Translations under genes and position numbers: made by a program
In this document: one piece after another, positions 33,340 through 43,500 of the stretch
How positions within the stretch are numbered: position 1 is the stretch's first letter
Layout: every line of letters starts with the position of its first letter
The notes under the pieces: generated by a model
The model's database searches: none
What the model was told of the DNA's origin: nothing
What the model saw: only the letters and a program-made list of their open reading frames with translations
Source of the DNA: Pelagibacterium sp. 26DY04
GTDB taxonomy: Bacteria > Pseudomonadota > Alphaproteobacteria > Rhizobiales > Devosiaceae
Length of the DNA: 64,000 bases
NCBI RefSeq assembly: GCF_031202305.1
Contig: NZ_CP101731.1
Coordinates: forward strand, 1,426,001-1,490,000
Direction: 5' to 3'

Positions 33340-34448
33340 AACGGGTGCTGACTGTCGGGTTGACCTACACCGGCGACAAAATCGAAGGGGTGGAGATCGA
33401 AAATCTCGGGCTCTGCCAACCCGATGTCGATCGAGAGCGGGCGGCCTATCCCCTCTATGAATACGACACGATCATCATCAATCCGGAGAGCTACACGCAT
33501 TTCCTGTTCGGCAAGGCCGGAGAGTTTTCGAACGAACTCTACGAGCTGGGTAAGCTGAAGGGGCAGAACGACCGCTACGATCTCGACTCCGCCTTCGATG
33601 GCGAGGATCGGCGCAAGGAGATGGAGGCTGCGATTGCGGGTGGTGCGACGGTCGTTTGGTGCCTGTCCGAGCCGAAGCGGGTGAACTTCTTCGGCTATCG
33701 CGAAACCCATCTTGGGTATGTGACGCCGAAAGTGGCGAGCTTCGTAAAGCGTTCGGAGCTTCTCGTGAAGAAGGGGCGCAGGATGGGGACGGTCGATCCC
33801 GACAGCCCCTTCGCGCGCTATTTCGAGGTTCTGTCGCGGACCGGCGGCTGGACGCTGTGCCTGTCCGATCCCGGCGAAGGCTATGCGTCAATCGCCGCGA
33901 CGCCGGAAGGCTACAGCCTCGGCGGTCAGGTGATGCTCGGGACCACGACGGGCTGGCTGCTGACGCCGCCGACGTCGCAGGAAGCCCAGAACCAGCTCGT
34001 CCGCGACAGCCTCGCGCTGGAGAAGGCTGATCCGGTGCATGAGAAGTATCACGGCATCTTCCTGAGCCACACCGGCGTCGACAAGCCTTTCGTGCGCCAG
34101 CTTCGCAAGGATCTGCTCGCCCATGGCGTGGAGCATGTGTGGCTGGACGAGGCCGAAATCGACATAGGCGACTCGCTGATCGCCAAGATCGAAGAGGGGA
34201 TGAAGCTCAGCCGCTACATTGCCGTCGTCCTGTCGAAAAAGTCGATCGGCGCCCCGTGGGTGAAGAAGGAGCTCGACGTGGCGATGAACCGCGAGATCGC
34301 TAGCGGCGAGGTGGTGGTGCTGCCGCTGCTCTATGAAGAATGTGAGCTGCCCGAATTCCTGAAAGGCAAGCTCTACGCCGATTTCTCCAAGCCCGAGGAG
34401 TACGAGGCAGTTCTCGGCAAGCTTTTGCGGCGGCTCCGGATCTCCTGA
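33336..34448 (+). CDS. TIR-domain protein with a novel N-terminal domain
   Basis: 370 residues. The C-terminal TIR domain starts at about 237 (KYHGIFLSHTGVDKPFVRQLRKDL), has VWLDEAEIDIGDSLIAKI in the BB-loop region and the catalytic Glu at about 312 in APWVKKELDVAM. Bacterial TIRs of this kind often destroy NAD+ or make signal nucleotides on infection. The N-terminal ~230 residues (TVGLTYTGDKIEGVEIENLG, TIIINPESYTHFLFG, GGATVVWCLSEPKRVNFFGY) have no recognisable domain and may be the sensor. Overlaps with the genes on both sides (4 and 1 bp) show tight coupling. The start is fixed by the ATGA overlap. Confidence 0.82.
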   Translation: MKRVLTVGLTYTGDKIEGVEIENLGLCQPDVDRERAAYPLYEYDTIIINPESYTHFLFGKAGEFSNELYELGKLKGQNDRYDLDSAFDGEDRRKEMEAAIAGGATVVWCLSEPKRVNFFGYRETHLGYVTPKVASFVKRSELLVKKGRRMGTVDPDSPFARYFEVLSRTGGWTLCLSDPGEGYASIAATPEGYSLGGQVMLGTTTGWLLTPPTSQEAQNQLVRDSLALEKADPVHEKYHGIFLSHTGVDKPFVRQLRKDLLAHGVEHVWLDEAEIDIGDSLIAKIEEGMKLSRYIAVVLSKKSIGAPWVKKELDVAMNREIASGEVVVLPLLYEECELPEFLKGKLYADFSKPEEYEAVLGKLLRRLRIS

Positions 34449-35779
34449 TGAGCGAGACCGATCCGAGCATGGCGATGCTCACGGCGATGACGGACCTGTG
34501 GCGGCTACGTCCGCCCGGGCCCGACAATATTCTCGCGCACCCGGCCTTCGTGCGGCTGCGCGAGACCTGCCGCGACGGCTATCCAAACGCCGGCAAGAAG
34601 GGGCCGAACTTCGCGCTCTCGACCGCATTGCGAGCCTTGGGCCTTCCGTGTCACCTCCAGAAGGACACGGCCCATCTTGCCTTGCCTGTGGAGGAAGCTG
34701 CGAAGGGACTGGACGCGGCGCTGCGCGCTACCCGCGCCAGGCGCATGCACCTTGCGCCGCTCGATCTTGCCGCCGACCTGCCGCCGCTCGCATTCGGTCC
34801 GGCCAGGGTGTGCCGGTTGAGCGCGGACGAGCTGCGCGGCGTGATCGACGCGCCGCGGCTGAAGCGGCTTTATCCGCGTCAGGACTTCGATGCCGAGCGC
34901 TTTTCCGAATTCCACTGGCTGATTGTTGAGGAGGTCGTGGTGCTCGAGCAGGAGCCGGAGGAGCGCGCGGTCCCGGTCCTGTTCATGGACCTGAGCCAGG
35001 ATCTGGGGCGGATCGAACCGCATAAAGGGCGGTTCCCGACTGCCTTGGAAGAAGCACTGTTCTTCCTCCTGCTGGCACCCTGGGAGAGTTGGTCGACCAT
35101 GCAGGAAGTCGATTGGCGCGGCTTCCGTGTGCCATGGGTCTACACGATCGACAGCGACATCTTCGTTCGTCCCAGTTCGCCGCTGTCCCCCGACACTTTG
35201 AGCTGGGAGGACCGGGTCTACGACGATGGCTATGGCGGGACATACGAGGAAGAGCGCCCTGTCGAGCTGCACTTGGAGGATGATGCAAAGACCGAGCTGA
35301 CTGTCTGGGACCAGAGCCGATGGGAGACCGTCGAGCAGGCGAAGCGATCGGTTTTGTTCGAGACGCCGATCCCACACTTCCTCGTCCGCGCGTTCCTGGC
35401 CGAGGGCGTGGATGAATTCCTTGCGCACATCACGACGATCGAGGCGGCGCTCGGCTTGCGTGCGGACTATCAGAAGAACTTTCGCGTCGCGCCTGACCGC
35501 CACAAGGGGATGCGCGCCACGAACAGAATGCGGGGACGGTTAGCCGGCCTGCTGGCCGATCGACGCTTCGCCGACCAGTATGAGCACCTCTTCAACGTGC
35601 GGAGCGCCTTCCTGCACGGACGCGCCATGACCGCCATTTCGACGAAAGAGCGGGTGATGGCGCGGTCATTGGCCCGCCAGGTCGTCGAGGCGCTGATCCT
35701 TGCGACGCTCTCGGGACCGATCCGCTCGCGGGAGGACTTCCTCGACGACTTGCTCGATAGGGGCGCACCCTTGATCTAG
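34448..35779 (+). CDS. Unknown protein with a C-terminal HEPN-like domain
   Basis: 443 residues. The C-terminal ~130 residues are helical, with RMRGRLAGLLADRRFADQYEHLFNVRSAFLHGRAM: R385 and H390 make the R-x4-H motif of HEPN RNases, in the arrangement of Apea-type HEPN domains. The first ~300 residues form an unknown domain (RVCRLSADELRGVIDAPRLKRL, FHWLIVEEVVVLEQEPEERAV, ALEEALFFLLLAPWESW). HEPN proteins commonly cut RNA in abortive defence or toxin systems. The ATG shares a base with the TIR stop (TGATG). Whether it is an effector or a partner of the TIR protein is unknown. Confidence 0.65.
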   Translation: MSETDPSMAMLTAMTDLWRLRPPGPDNILAHPAFVRLRETCRDGYPNAGKKGPNFALSTALRALGLPCHLQKDTAHLALPVEEAAKGLDAALRATRARRMHLAPLDLAADLPPLAFGPARVCRLSADELRGVIDAPRLKRLYPRQDFDAERFSEFHWLIVEEVVVLEQEPEERAVPVLFMDLSQDLGRIEPHKGRFPTALEEALFFLLLAPWESWSTMQEVDWRGFRVPWVYTIDSDIFVRPSSPLSPDTLSWEDRVYDDGYGGTYEEERPVELHLEDDAKTELTVWDQSRWETVEQAKRSVLFETPIPHFLVRAFLAEGVDEFLAHITTIEAALGLRADYQKNFRVAPDRHKGMRATNRMRGRLAGLLADRRFADQYEHLFNVRSAFLHGRAMTAISTKERVMARSLARQVVEALILATLSGPIRSREDFLDDLLDRGAPLI

Positions 35780-35820
35780 CCGGAAATGGACGATCCAAGG
35801 CGGTCCCGCCGGCTTGAAAA

Positions 35821-35850
35821 CTGTCAGAAAACCGCGTATATTTCTGACAG
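35821..35850. promoter_or_regulatory. Perfect inverted repeat, operator of the AbiE-type operon
   Basis: CTGTCAGAAA (35821-35830) and TTTCTGACAG (35841-35850) are exact reverse complements with a 10-bp spacer, ending just before the ribosome site (AGGAG at 35849-35853) of the antitoxin gene. TATATT at the spacer edge may be part of the -10 box. AbiEi antitoxins are known to repress their own operon by binding inverted repeats. Confidence 0.75.
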
Positions 35851-35860
35851 GAGAATGGCC

Positions 35861-36454
35861 ATGCAACGGTTGACCGAACAGATTCTTGCGCATGCCGAAG
35901 GGTTGCCGGAAGGCACGCCCGTGGCGGCTAAGAGCTTACTCCACCTCGGTAATCGCGCCGCAGTGGATCAGGCGTTGTCGCGTCTGACCGAGCGGGGTCA
36001 ACTGATCCGGGCCGGTCGCGGAGTCTATCTCCGTCCCGTCACAAGCAGGTTCGGCACGAGGGCTCCCTCCGTCCAGCAGGCGGTCGAGGCGCTCGCCAAC
36101 CAGCGTGGTGAAGTCATCGTCCCGAGCGGGGCGGCGGCCGCTAACACCCTCGGCCTGACGACCCAGGTGCCGGTTCGGTCGGTCTATCTGACCTCCGGTC
36201 GCAGCCGAACGATGAATCTCGGCAAGCAGGTCGTTGAGCTTCGTCATGCTCCGCGCTGGCAGCTCGCCCTGGCTCATAAGCCGGCTGGCGAGGCGGTGCG
36301 GGCGCTGGCCTGGCTCGGGCCGGAGAAGGCGGAAGCCGCATTGAAAACACTGAAGCGGAAGCTCTCGCCGACCACCTTCAGCGAACTGGTCGCGGCAGCG
36401 CCGCAGCTTCCGACCTGGCTCGCGCGCAGTGTGGGAAAGGCGGCGCATGGCTGA
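35861..36454 (+). CDS. abiEi: AbiEi-family antitoxin
   Basis: 197 residues. An N-terminal winged-helix (AEGLPEGTPVAAKSLLHLGNRAAVDQALSRLTERGQLIRAGRGVYLRP) followed by the AbiEi domain (VEALANQRGEVIVPSGAAAANTLGL, SVYLTSGRSRTMNLG, ALAWLGPEKAEAALKTL) closely follows the DUF6088/AbiEi family. It would repress the operon and block the AbiEii toxin. The start at 35861 (MQRLTEQIL) is chosen for the 7-base spacing from AGGAG; an ATG at 35855 is only 1 base away. It overlaps the toxin gene by 8 bp. Confidence 0.87.
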   Translation: MQRLTEQILAHAEGLPEGTPVAAKSLLHLGNRAAVDQALSRLTERGQLIRAGRGVYLRPVTSRFGTRAPSVQQAVEALANQRGEVIVPSGAAAANTLGLTTQVPVRSVYLTSGRSRTMNLGKQVVELRHAPRWQLALAHKPAGEAVRALAWLGPEKAEAALKTLKRKLSPTTFSELVAAAPQLPTWLARSVGKAAHG

Positions 36455-37466
36455 CGCCTTTCTCCACCTCCCGGTCGCTGATCGCCGCGAGGCGCTGAGC
36501 GTCGCGGCCGATCAGTCGGGACGACCAGCGCACCTTCTCGAGAAGGATGTATGGGTGGTGTGGGCGCTTGCCACGCTCTACGGATCGGCGCTCGGCGAGC
36601 ATCTGGTGTTCAAGGGCGGCACGTCACTGTCGAAGGCCTATGGGGTCATCCGGCGGTTTTCCGAGGACGTCGACCTGACCTACGACATCCGGGCGATCGC
36701 GCCCGATCTGGTAGACGGTAACGGCGAGGCGTTGCCGAAAACTCGCAGCGAGGAGAAGCGCTGGTCGAGCGAGGTGCGTAAGCGCCTGCCGGAGTGGGTG
36801 GCGGGGGCAGCACAGCCGGTCATCGCGGACGCGCTGGCCGCGCAGGCGTTGGTCGCCACGATCCGCGTCGAGGGCGAGAAGCTGTTCATCGACTATGAGG
36901 CGACTGCTGCCGCAGGCTCCGGCTACGTGGCGCCAAGCGTGATGCTGGAGTTCGGCGCTCGATCGACGGGCGAGCCGGCAAGTTTGCGGGATATTGCCTG
37001 CGATGCATCGGGCCTGGTCGAAGGCGTGGTGTTCCCAACGGCACGGCCTCGCGTGATGCACGCCGAGCGAACCTTCTGGGAAAAAGCGACGGCGATCCAC
37101 GTCTTCTGCCTGCAGGAGCGGCTCCGCGGCGATCGCTTCGCGCGACACTGGCACGACGTCGTGCGGCTCGATGAGGCCGATCTGGCGCAGGCGGCTTTCA
37201 CGGATCGTGAGCTGGCGAACGCTGTCGCGCGCCACAAGGGCATGTTCTTCGCCGAGAAGGCCGCCGACCGTAGTCCGATCGATTACGTGGCCGCCGTGAA
37301 TGGCGGTTTGCAGCTTGTGCCCGGCGGCGATGCCTCCAAGGCACTGCAAGAAGACTACGGCCGTATGGTCGAGGACGGGTTGCTCTTGGACGATGCCGAA
37401 CCCTTCGAGGCGCTGATGGCGCGCTGCGCCGATATCGCCGCGCGGGCCAACCGCGCGGGCGCATAG
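36447..37466 (+). CDS. abiEii: AbiEii-family nucleotidyltransferase toxin
   Basis: 339 residues. The nucleotidyltransferase core LVFKGGTSLSKAYG (57-66 for GGTSLSKAYG) and FSEDVDLTYD (71-80) match the AbiEii/MenA family, with the metal-binding DxD in the second motif. A C-terminal helical part contains HAERTFWEKATAIHVFCL and RHWHDVVRL, also usual. Members act by adding nucleotides to tRNA or other targets and give abortive phage resistance. The start (MADAFLHLP) overlaps the antitoxin stop. The next gene begins 12 bp later, so both may be read with the PHP-SMC gene. Confidence 0.88.
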   Translation: MADAFLHLPVADRREALSVAADQSGRPAHLLEKDVWVVWALATLYGSALGEHLVFKGGTSLSKAYGVIRRFSEDVDLTYDIRAIAPDLVDGNGEALPKTRSEEKRWSSEVRKRLPEWVAGAAQPVIADALAAQALVATIRVEGEKLFIDYEATAAAGSGYVAPSVMLEFGARSTGEPASLRDIACDASGLVEGVVFPTARPRVMHAERTFWEKATAIHVFCLQERLRGDRFARHWHDVVRLDEADLAQAAFTDRELANAVARHKGMFFAEKAADRSPIDYVAAVNGGLQLVPGGDASKALQEDYGRMVEDGLLLDDAEPFEALMARCADIAARANRAGA

Positions 37467-37478
37467 AAGGGGAGGCGA

Positions 37479-40457
37479 ATGCTCAGTCGGGGATCGGAAT
37501 GGCGGAGGTGGGAGCCGCATATTCATGCACCGGGTACGGTGATGAACAACCAGTTCAGCGGCCCCACAGCCTGGACTGACTATCTCACCGCGCTGGAGAG
37601 GGCCGCCCCGGTCATCGAGGCGATCGCCGTCACCGACTATTACGTCACGGATACCTATGAGGAGGTGCTGAGGCACAAGGCCGCTGGCCGGTTGCCTGCC
37701 ACCAAGCTGATCTTCCCGAATGTCGAACTCCGGCTCGACGTGGCCACGGCCAGGGGCGGGTTCGTCAATCTTCACCTGTTTGTCAGCCCGGAGGATCCAA
37801 AGCACGTCGAGGAACTGCAGCGACTGCTGTCGCGCCTGCAGTTCAACGTCATGCAGGACCGCTTCGACTGCACGCGCGCGGACCTCATCAGGCTTGGCAA
37901 GAAGGCCGACCCGAGCATCACCGACGACAACGCGGCGCTGGCCTATGGAGCCAACCAGTTCAAGGTCAATTTCCAGAAGTTGCGCGAGGTGTTCTCGGAG
38001 AGCGGATGGGCGAAGAAGAACATCCTGATTGCGGTCGCGGGCGGCGCGACCGACGGCACGTCGGGCGTGCGGGAGGCTGCGGACCAGACGATCCGACGCG
38101 AAATTGAAGGCTTCGCGCATGTGATCTTTGCCAGCAGCCCGGCGCAGCGCGAGTTCTGGCTCGGCCAAAGGGATCTTGCCCCTCATGAAATGCGAGCCCG
38201 ATACGGTGGGTTGAAACCCTGTCTGCACGGGAGTGACGCCCACAAGCTCGACGATGTCGCCTCTCCATTCGGGGACCGGTTCTCCTGGATCAAGGGTGGG
38301 TTGGAGTTCGACGCCCTGCGCCAGGCGTGCATCGACCCCGGCGGCCGCGCGCATGTGGGTGCCGAACCGCCGGCATCAGCAACGCCATCGCAGGTGATCT
38401 CGGGAATCGAGATCCTCGATGCGCCGTGGATGACGACGCCGGTCATTCCGCTCAATCCTGGGCTGGTCGCCATTATCGGTGCCCGCGGCTCCGGCAAGAC
38501 CGCACTGGCTGACATGATCGCGGCGGGATGCGACTCGATCTCGGACGAGGCGTGGAACGCCGAGGAATGGGCCAATCCCTCTTTTCTCATCCGCGCCCGG
38601 CCCCTTGTCGGCGATGGGAAGGTCAGGGTGAGTTGGGCGTCCGGCGAACCGAGCATCCGCGCGCTCGATGGCTCGGATGCGAACGGGCCGTTCAGCTATG
38701 AGCGCGTGCGATATCTGTCGCAGCAGTTCGTGGAGGAGCTGTGCTCGTCGAGCGGGCTGACCGACGGACTGCTGCGCGAAATCGAACGGGTGATCTTTGA
38801 GGCCCATCCAGACGATGCTCGGGACGGCACCTTGGACTTCGCCGAGCTTCTTGATCACCGCGCGTCGCGTCATCGCCTCGCGCGCGAACGCGAGGCCGAG
38901 GCGGTGTCGCAGATTTCTGAGCGCATCGGCACCGAGCTGGAGAAGGAAAAGCTCATCGCGACCTACGAGGGGCAGGTTGCGCAGAAGAAGAAGCTGGTCG
39001 ACGCCTACACGGCCGATCGGGCCAAGCTTGTATCGGCCGGCAGCGAGAAGCGAGCCCAGCGTCACACCGAGTTGGCGGGCGCCGCAAACCAGGTTCGGGC
39101 GAAGCTCCGGCAGTTCGCCGGGCAGCGGCAGACCTTCCTGGCAATGCAGGACGAGGTGAAGGACCTGCGGCGCAACCAAGCCCCTGAAGCGCTGAGGCAG
39201 GCCCAGTCGCGTCATACCCACAGCGGCATGTCAGCAGAGCAGTGGGCGTCGTTCCTGCTGGACTACAAGGGACCCGTCGACAACGATCTCGCCGGCTATG
39301 TGAAATGGGTCGATGGCGAGATCGCCAAGCTCAAGGGAACGGCGCCGGCGCCGAGCGATCCGAACACGCCGTACTTTCGCGACGACGTCGATCTGAGCAC
39401 GTTGTCACAAGCTGTCCTCGAGGCCGAGATGGCGCGGCTGGAGAAGCTGGTCAGCGCCGACAAGGAGACGCAGCGGCGCTACACAGCGCTTTCGGGCAGC
39501 ATCGCGACCGAGACCGCTGCGCTGCAAACGCTTACCGATAAACTGAAAGACGCGCAGGGCGCCCGAGATCGAGCGCGTGAGCTGCAGGCGCAGCGCGAGG
39601 AGGCCTATGGCAGGGCCTTCGACGCGCTTGTCGCGGAGCAATCTGTTCTCGAAGGTCTGTACGCGCCGCTGATGGCGCGGCTCGCTGCGGCGTCTGGTAC
39701 ACTCAAGAAGCTCTCCTTTTCCGTCACGCGTGTCGCCAACGTGGAGCAGTGGGCGTCTGAGGCGGAAGACGGTCTAATCGACCTTAGGAAAGCTGGCGCT
39801 TTCCGTGGCAAGGGCACGCTGCTGCAGAAGGCGAACGAGGTATTGAAGGGCGCATGGGAGACCGGGGATTCGGCGGCCGTCATCGCGGCAATGGCGGAGT
39901 TCCGACGGCTCTATCAGAAGGACCTGCTGGATCATTCCCCCGTCGCGCACACCGACCAGGCCGAATTCCGCGCTTGGTCGAAGCGCTTCGCGCAATGGCT
40001 GTTCAGCACCGATCACATCGCGATCCGCTACGGGATCGATTACGATGGTGTCGACATCCGCAAGCTGTCGCCGGGCACCCGCGGCATCGTACTCCTACTT
40101 CTCTATTTGGCGCTGGACGACAGCGATAACCGGCCGCTGGTGATCGACCAGCCCGAGGAGAACCTCGACCCCAAGTCGGTTTTCGATGAGTTGGTCCACC
40201 TCTTTATCGAGGCGAAGGCCCACCGCCAGGTGATCATGGTCACGCACAACGCGAACCTCGTGATCAATACCGATGCGGATCAGATCATTATTGCCGACGC
40301 CGGGCCGCATCCGCACGGCTCCCTGCCGCCGATCTCATACAGGTCTGGCGGGCTGGAGAACGCGGAAATCAGGAAAGCGGTCTGCGACATCCTCGAGGGT
40401 GGTGAAGGCGCATTCCAGGAGCGAGCGCGAAGGCTGCGCGTGAGGTTGGAGCGATGA
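37479..40457 (+). CDS. PHP domain plus SMC-type ATPase (Ppl-like defence protein)
   Basis: 992 residues. PHP phosphoesterase: PHIHAPG at 13-19, AIAVTDYY near 50 and LHGSDAHKLDD near 247, giving metal-binding His and Asp residues. Then an SMC/Rad50-like ATPase: ARGSGKT (335-341), a long charged coiled coil at about 430-720, signature RKLSPGTRG near 860, Walker B VIDQPEENLD near 888 and the switch His in VTHNANL. The architecture is that of Ppl and of TrlF-type proteins, which I know as defence-related. The start has GGGGAGG 4-10 bases upstream. It is followed after 58 bp by the caspase-helicase gene. Confidence 0.85.
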   Translation: MLSRGSEWRRWEPHIHAPGTVMNNQFSGPTAWTDYLTALERAAPVIEAIAVTDYYVTDTYEEVLRHKAAGRLPATKLIFPNVELRLDVATARGGFVNLHLFVSPEDPKHVEELQRLLSRLQFNVMQDRFDCTRADLIRLGKKADPSITDDNAALAYGANQFKVNFQKLREVFSESGWAKKNILIAVAGGATDGTSGVREAADQTIRREIEGFAHVIFASSPAQREFWLGQRDLAPHEMRARYGGLKPCLHGSDAHKLDDVASPFGDRFSWIKGGLEFDALRQACIDPGGRAHVGAEPPASATPSQVISGIEILDAPWMTTPVIPLNPGLVAIIGARGSGKTALADMIAAGCDSISDEAWNAEEWANPSFLIRARPLVGDGKVRVSWASGEPSIRALDGSDANGPFSYERVRYLSQQFVEELCSSSGLTDGLLREIERVIFEAHPDDARDGTLDFAELLDHRASRHRLAREREAEAVSQISERIGTELEKEKLIATYEGQVAQKKKLVDAYTADRAKLVSAGSEKRAQRHTELAGAANQVRAKLRQFAGQRQTFLAMQDEVKDLRRNQAPEALRQAQSRHTHSGMSAEQWASFLLDYKGPVDNDLAGYVKWVDGEIAKLKGTAPAPSDPNTPYFRDDVDLSTLSQAVLEAEMARLEKLVSADKETQRRYTALSGSIATETAALQTLTDKLKDAQGARDRARELQAQREEAYGRAFDALVAEQSVLEGLYAPLMARLAAASGTLKKLSFSVTRVANVEQWASEAEDGLIDLRKAGAFRGKGTLLQKANEVLKGAWETGDSAAVIAAMAEFRRLYQKDLLDHSPVAHTDQAEFRAWSKRFAQWLFSTDHIAIRYGIDYDGVDIRKLSPGTRGIVLLLLYLALDDSDNRPLVIDQPEENLDPKSVFDELVHLFIEAKAHRQVIMVTHNANLVINTDADQIIIADAGPHPHGSLPPISYRSGGLENAEIRKAVCDILEGGEGAFQERARRLRVRLER

Positions 40458-40515
40458 GCGTGGAGGTCAACGACTTGGTTCAGCATCTCCCAATTCGAAG
40501 CCATTAGGAGGCGAC

Positions 40516-43500
40516 ATGGCGACGAGGGCGATCTTTGTCGGCGTCAACAAGCACCGGGACCCCACGATTCCGGAGCTCGGGGGCGCGCGGCGGGATGCGA
40601 CAGCTCTCTGGGCGCTGTTCACTGACACGATCGAAGGACTTTCTGCGCATCTACTCGTCGACGGGCGGGCGACGCATGCGGACGTGTCCGGTGCCATCCT
40701 CGGCGCTCTTGACTCGGCCCTAGAGGAAGACGTCGTCATCGTGGGCTTCGCGGGCCACGGCTCTCCGGATGGCAGCTTGGTACTCTTCGACACGGATGCC
40801 GCCGACCTCGCGCACACCGCGCTTCCGATGGCGGCGTTGGCCGAGGCGTTCAAGCGGACCAAGGCCAGAGCAGTGCTGTGCATCTTGGACTGCTGCTTTA
40901 GTGGCCAGGCACCGGCGCGCGTCCTCGAAACAGAGGCCCGCCCACGCAATGCCTTCGCGTTGGCGGAGGTCTACGGCGAAGGTCGGATTCTCCTGGCGGC
41001 CTGCGCTACCAACGAAGCTGCATGGGAGCAGCCCGGGACGGGCCACGGCCTTTTGACCCACGCCACCATAGAGGCCCTGACCAAGGCTGCGGGCGAGACG
41101 GTCAGCTTCCCGGAGATAGCTGGCGAGATCATCCGGCTCACGCGCGTCGAAGCCGAGAGAATTAGCGTGACTCAGACGCCGGTGTTTCTCGGCACCGTAC
41201 AGGGTGGGCTTGTCTTCCCCGTGCTCAAACGTGGCGACAACTTTGCAGCCGCGTTCCCGACGGTCGCGGTTCGGCAAATGTCCGGCTCCTTCACTGAACT
41301 GGCCGAACACGGTTTCCCGCAGGAAGTCGTCCACCAGTGGGTGGAGCACTTTCCGCAGGGGTTGAATGCGCTGCAGCTCAAGGCCGTCAATGAACATGGC
41401 GTCCTTGAAGGCAAGTCGTTGCTCGTGGTGGCGCCGACCAGTTCAGGTAAGACGCTGATCGGCGAAGTGGCCGCGATCCGCGCCGTCACGGCGGGGAAGA
41501 AGGCTGTATTCCTTCTGCCGTACCGAGCCCTCGTGAACGAAAAATTCGAGGATTTCAGTGCGCGATTTGCGCCTGCCGGGCTACGAGTCATGCGATGCAG
41601 CGGCGATGCGTCGGACGGTGTCGGTCCGGTCATGAGCGGCCGATATGACCTTGCCTTCTTCACCTACGAGATGTTCCTCAATCTGGCGCTCGCATCGCCG
41701 CGTCTCTTGAATCAGCTCGGGCTGGTGGTCCTTGACGAGGGCCAGTTCATCACCGACCCCACGCGCGGCATCACCGTCGAATTGATCTTTGCGCTGTTGC
41801 TCCGGGCTCGGGAGCGTGGCGTCGAACCCCAACTCGTCGTGTTGTCCGCTGTGATCGGCAATCTCAACAGCTTCGACAGTTGGCTGGGTCTGCCGCTTCT
41901 GACTTCGCGGGAACGACCAGTTCCGTTGATCGAAGGCGTTCTCGATCGGCGAGGTGTCTTTCAGTTTGTCGATGTCGACGGAACGACCAAGACGGAAGCG
42001 CTGCTGCCGTCACATCAAATCGTGCAGCGAAGAGACAAGCCGTCGTCGCAAGACGTCATTGTTCCGCTAGCCAAGCAATTGGTCGCCAAAGGCGAGAAGC
42101 TTCTTGTCTTTCGGAACATGCGCGGTCCAGCGCAGGGCTGCGCCCGATATCTTTCCAGGGAACTCGGTCTCGCACCTGCCACGAACGTCATCGCCGCCCT
42201 GCCAACACAGGACCTGACTGGAGCTTCGCAGGATCTGCGTGAATGCTTGCAGGGTGGTACGGCGTTCCACAACACAAACCTGCTTCGGGCGGAGCGCGAA
42301 GCGATCGAACGAGGCTATCGCAACGTCAACGGTGGCATCCATGTCTTGGCGGCCACGACGACGCTTGCCGCGGGGATCAACACGCCAGCTTCGACCGTCG
42401 TTTTAGCGGAGAACGAATTTGTCGGTGAGGATGGTCGGCCGTTCACCATTGCGGAATACAAGAACATGGCAGGCCGGGCGGGTCGCCTCGGCTACAATGA
42501 GATCGGAAAGGCGATTATCCTGGCCGACACGCCGGTCGAGCGCGCCCAGCTCTTCCAGAAATATGTCCTAGGCACGCCGGAAGACGTGAGATCGTCGTTC
42601 CAGCAACGCGACCTGCCAACGTGGACGCTGCGCTTGCTGAGCCAGGTGCGCGGCGTGCGCCCCGAAGAAATCCCCGGGCTTCTTGTGAATACCTTCGGCG
42701 GCTACTCCGCTTCGCGCGCCAATCCGCAATGGATCCGCCTTGTAGAAGGGGACGTGTCGGCGCTGGTGGCGCGACTGCTGCAGGCGGGCCTTGCCGAGCT
42801 TGATGGCGAGTTGGTGCATCTCACGCTGCTTGGAAGAGCCTGCGGTGCGTCGTCGCTGTCTTTTGAATCGAGCCTGCGCCTTATCGAACTGATGCGGCAG
42901 CTCAATGTAGCGCAGACCGATCCGGTCCAGGTGCTCGGCACCATTCAGGTCTTGGCCGAGATGGACGGCATCTACACGCCGGTCATGAAGCGCGGGCGGT
43001 CGGAGAGCGCGCGCGCAGGTGACGTCGCACAACGCTTCGGAAATGCGATGGCGCAAGGACTTCAAAGATACTGCCGTGACGAGTTTGAGTTTTGGGCCCG
43101 ATGCAAGCGTGCGTCGATCCTGTTCGACTGGGTCGAGGGTACATCGATTGATGAGCTGGAGCGTCGCTATTCGACCACTCCGTTCCAAGGTGCGGTTGGC
43201 TACGGGGATATCATTCGGATCGCCGACGGTGCGCGCTTTCACCTACGATCCGCGCATCAGATCCTTTCCGCGCTATTTCCCGACCAGCCAGCGTTCCTGG
43301 AAACCCTCGATGAGTTGCTACGCAGGCTGGAGTTCGGGCTGCCGAAAGGCGCGCTCAAGCTGATCGATCTGCCCGTTGCACTGTCTCGCGGGCAGTATCT
43401 CGGACTGTTTGCGGCTGGTGCAGGTACGGTCGACGCCGTATACGTTCTCGACGAGGACACGCTCGTTCGCTGTGTGGGTTCTGACGCCGCGAAACTCGTT

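Noticed and set aside
36624..38354. 576-codon minus-strand open frame
   Set aside because: It is antisense to AbiEii and the PHP-SMC gene, both with clear motifs; long antisense frames are expected in DNA of this GC content.
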